6,857 nucleotides of DNA, taken from NCBI RefSeq assembly GCF_002341865.1, contig NZ_DDOV01000045.1, forward strand, positions 55,359 to 62,215. The letters are read 5' to 3'. The position numbers were made by a program, and so were the translations under genes. Positions within the stretch are counted from its first letter, which is position 1. Every line of letters begins with the position of its first letter. This DNA is from Clostridium sp. UBA2485 (lineage in GTDB: Bacteria; Bacillota; Clostridia; Clostridiales; Clostridiaceae). The notes beneath the pieces are model-generated. The model was not told where the DNA came from, ran no database searches, and saw nothing but the letters and a program-made list of their open reading frames with translations. Of this stretch, positions 5,355-6,857 are shown piece by piece.

Positions 5355-6006
5355 TGAGATTATAACCTTACTAAAGGATATATTATTAAAAGGTTTTTTA
5401 GAGACTTTATATATGGTATTTTGGTCTACAATATTTGCTGTAATATTGGGGTTTTTATTAGCATTAGTATTGACAGTTACTAATAGAGATGGATTAAAGC
5501 CTAATAGATTAATATATAAAGCTCTAGATGTGGTTATAAATATTTTAAGATCATTTCCTTTTATAATATTAATAATAGCCATAATTCCTTTGACTAAAGT
5601 TTTAACAGGATCAATAATTGGTGAAAAAGCAGCGATTGTACCTTTAACTATAGGAGCAGCACCTTTTGTCGCAAGGGTAGTAGAGTCAGCATTAAATGAG
5701 GTAGATAAATCATTGATAGAAGCAGCCAAATCCTTTGGAGCCAGCAACTTTCAAATATTATTTAAAGTAATAGTAAAGGAAGCTATGCCTTCTATAATAT
5801 CAGCTATAACTTTAACTACAATCACTATCATAGGATATTCAGCAATGGCTGGTGCAGTAGGGGCAGGAGGATTAGGATCTGTTGCCATAATGTATGGATA
5901 CAACATGTTTAATGAAAAGGTAATGATATATACGATTATTGTATTAATACTTTTAGTACAATGCATTCAATCCTTTGGAAATATAGTTTATAAGAAATTG
6001 AAATAA
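5347..6006 (+). CDS. metI: methionine ABC transporter permease MetI
   Basis: The membrane channel of the methionine importer, 219 residues, the normal length for MetI (about 217). About five membrane helices are visible, roughly at 17-44, 60-82, 95-113, 150-175 and 190-212. The permease (BPD_transp_1) EAA loop lies at 125-148: EAAKSFG, then the Ile/Val-rich stretch ending in KEAMP. This is the contact surface for MetN. Glycine-rich AGAVGAGGLG near residues 167-177 is typical of MetI. The ATG at 5347 overlaps the end of metN by eight bases and is preceded by GGAGGTGA (5333-5340), so the two are translationally coupled. It belongs to the same S-box-controlled operon as metN and metQ. Nothing is missing or unusual. 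Confidence 0.95.
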   Translation: MSSEIITLLKDILLKGFLETLYMVFWSTIFAVILGFLLALVLTVTNRDGLKPNRLIYKALDVVINILRSFPFIILIIAIIPLTKVLTGSIIGEKAAIVPLTIGAAPFVARVVESALNEVDKSLIEAAKSFGASNFQILFKVIVKEAMPSIISAITLTTITIIGYSAMAGAVGAGGLGSVAIMYGYNMFNEKVMIYTIIVLILLVQCIQSFGNIVYKKLK

Positions 6007-6022
6007 TAGGGAGGTAATTTAA

Positions 6023-6811
6023 ATGAAAAAAATTTTAACAATAATATTGAGTGTTTTATTAGTCTTTACATTAGGAGCATGTGGGAAAAAAGCTGATAGT
6101 AAAAAATTAACAGTAGGTGCAACAGCAGTACCTCATGCAGAAATATTAGAGGAAGTTAAACCAATATTAAAAGAAAAAGGATATGAGCTTGAAATTAAAG
6201 TTTTTTCCGACTATGTATTACCTAACAGAGCAGTAGAAGATGGTGAGCTGGACGCAAACTTTTTTCAACATATTCCATATCTCGAAGAATTTAATAAGAA
6301 TCACAAAACTAATATAGTTGCCTTAAATAAAGTTCATTTAGAGCCATTAGGATTATATTCAAAGAAAATAAAAAACTTAGATGAATTAAAAGACGGTATA
6401 ACTATAACAATACCAAATGATCCTACTAATGGATCAAGAGCATTGAAGTTGTTAGAGGAAAATAAAATTATAAAACTTCAAAACAAAGATTTAGTTTCTA
6501 AATTAGATATAGTAGAAAATCCTAAGAATATAAAGATACAAGAAATAGATGCACCTCAACTTTCAAGAACTTTAGATGATGTGGAAGCTTCTATAATTAA
6601 TACAAATTATGCACTGCAAGCTAATTTAAATCCTACTAAAGATGCTATAGTAATTGAAGATAAGGAATCACCTTATGCTAATATAATAGCAGTTAAAAGT
6701 GGAAATGAAGATAAAGAGGATATAAAAGCTCTATGTGAAGCTATAGCTTCAGAAAAAATTAAAAAATTTATAGAAGAAAAATATAATGGAAGTATAATAC
6801 CTTCATTTTAA
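6023..6811 (+). CDS. metQ: methionine-binding lipoprotein MetQ
   Basis: The substrate-binding component of the methionine importer, an NLPA-family lipoprotein of 262 residues. Residues 1-19 are a lipoprotein signal peptide (MKK, hydrophobic core), and the lipobox LGAC has Cys20 as the lipidated residue, so the mature protein is anchored to the outer face of the membrane. The NLPA domain follows from about residue 28, with typical segments VGATAVPHAEIL, the FSDYVLPNRAVEDGELDANF region ending in FQHIPYL, and IPNDPTNGSRALKLL. Methionine is the likely ligand because of the domain type and the S-box control. The ATG is preceded by GGGAGGT (6009-6015) at good spacing, 16 bases after metI. It is the last gene of the operon. 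The 46 bases that follow hold no complete terminator. Confidence 0.95.
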   Translation: MKKILTIILSVLLVFTLGACGKKADSKKLTVGATAVPHAEILEEVKPILKEKGYELEIKVFSDYVLPNRAVEDGELDANFFQHIPYLEEFNKNHKTNIVALNKVHLEPLGLYSKKIKNLDELKDGITITIPNDPTNGSRALKLLEENKIIKLQNKDLVSKLDIVENPKNIKIQEIDAPQLSRTLDDVEASIINTNYALQANLNPTKDAIVIEDKESPYANIIAVKSGNEDKEDIKALCEAIASEKIKKFIEEKYNGSIIPSF

Positions 6812-6857
6812 GGAATCTTATAATGTATTGATGCAAAGGGGCTGTTTTAGAATTAAT

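Noticed and set aside
5313..5747. Open minus-strand frame of 144 codons opposite metI
   Set aside because: It lies fully across the metN end and metI, has no ribosome-binding site and no recognisable protein features; it mirrors the low stop frequency opposite a real gene.

Overview
The window is very AT-rich DNA. It has strong AGGAGG-type ribosome-binding sites, AT-rich codon use and a SAM-I (S-box) riboswitch in front of a methionine transporter. This points to a low-GC Firmicute, most likely a Clostridium or close relative; the species cannot be read from the sequence.

Layout: (1) 48-314, minus strand: a small acidic Asn/Tyr-rich protein of unknown function with an excellent ribosome-binding site. 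(2) 315-559: a divergent intergenic region with an 11-nt inverted repeat and two terminator-like hairpins lying before the next gene. (3) 560-1990 and 2347-3780, plus strand: two tandem, full-length, clearly paralogous membrane proteins of the Wzx/polysaccharide-flippase type (MOP exporter superfamily). The 356-nt gap between them holds a terminator, a roughly 100-bp imperfect inverted repeat of MITE/hairpin type, and a good sigma-A promoter for the second copy. (4) 3787-6811: a methionine-uptake transcription unit made of a sigma-A promoter, a SAM-I riboswitch with its intrinsic terminator, about 390 nt of non-coding leader, then metN (ATPase), metI (permease) and metQ (lipoprotein).

How they work together: MetQ binds methionine outside the membrane, MetI forms the channel and MetN hydrolyses ATP. 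SAM, made from the imported methionine, binds the leader RNA and stops transcription at 3967-3990. The C-terminal NIL domain of MetN probably adds feedback at the protein level. The flippases are a separate theme, probably moving lipid-linked oligosaccharide across the membrane. No glycosyltransferase genes are present here to define their substrate.

The metNIQ unit and the flippases belong to well-known families, and I see no wholly new system. The parts least explained are non-coding: the structured 390-nt stretch between the S-box terminator and metN (with a 14-bp CGCG palindrome and two adjacent hairpins), the possible attenuation-like layout before the first flippase, and the orphan small protein.
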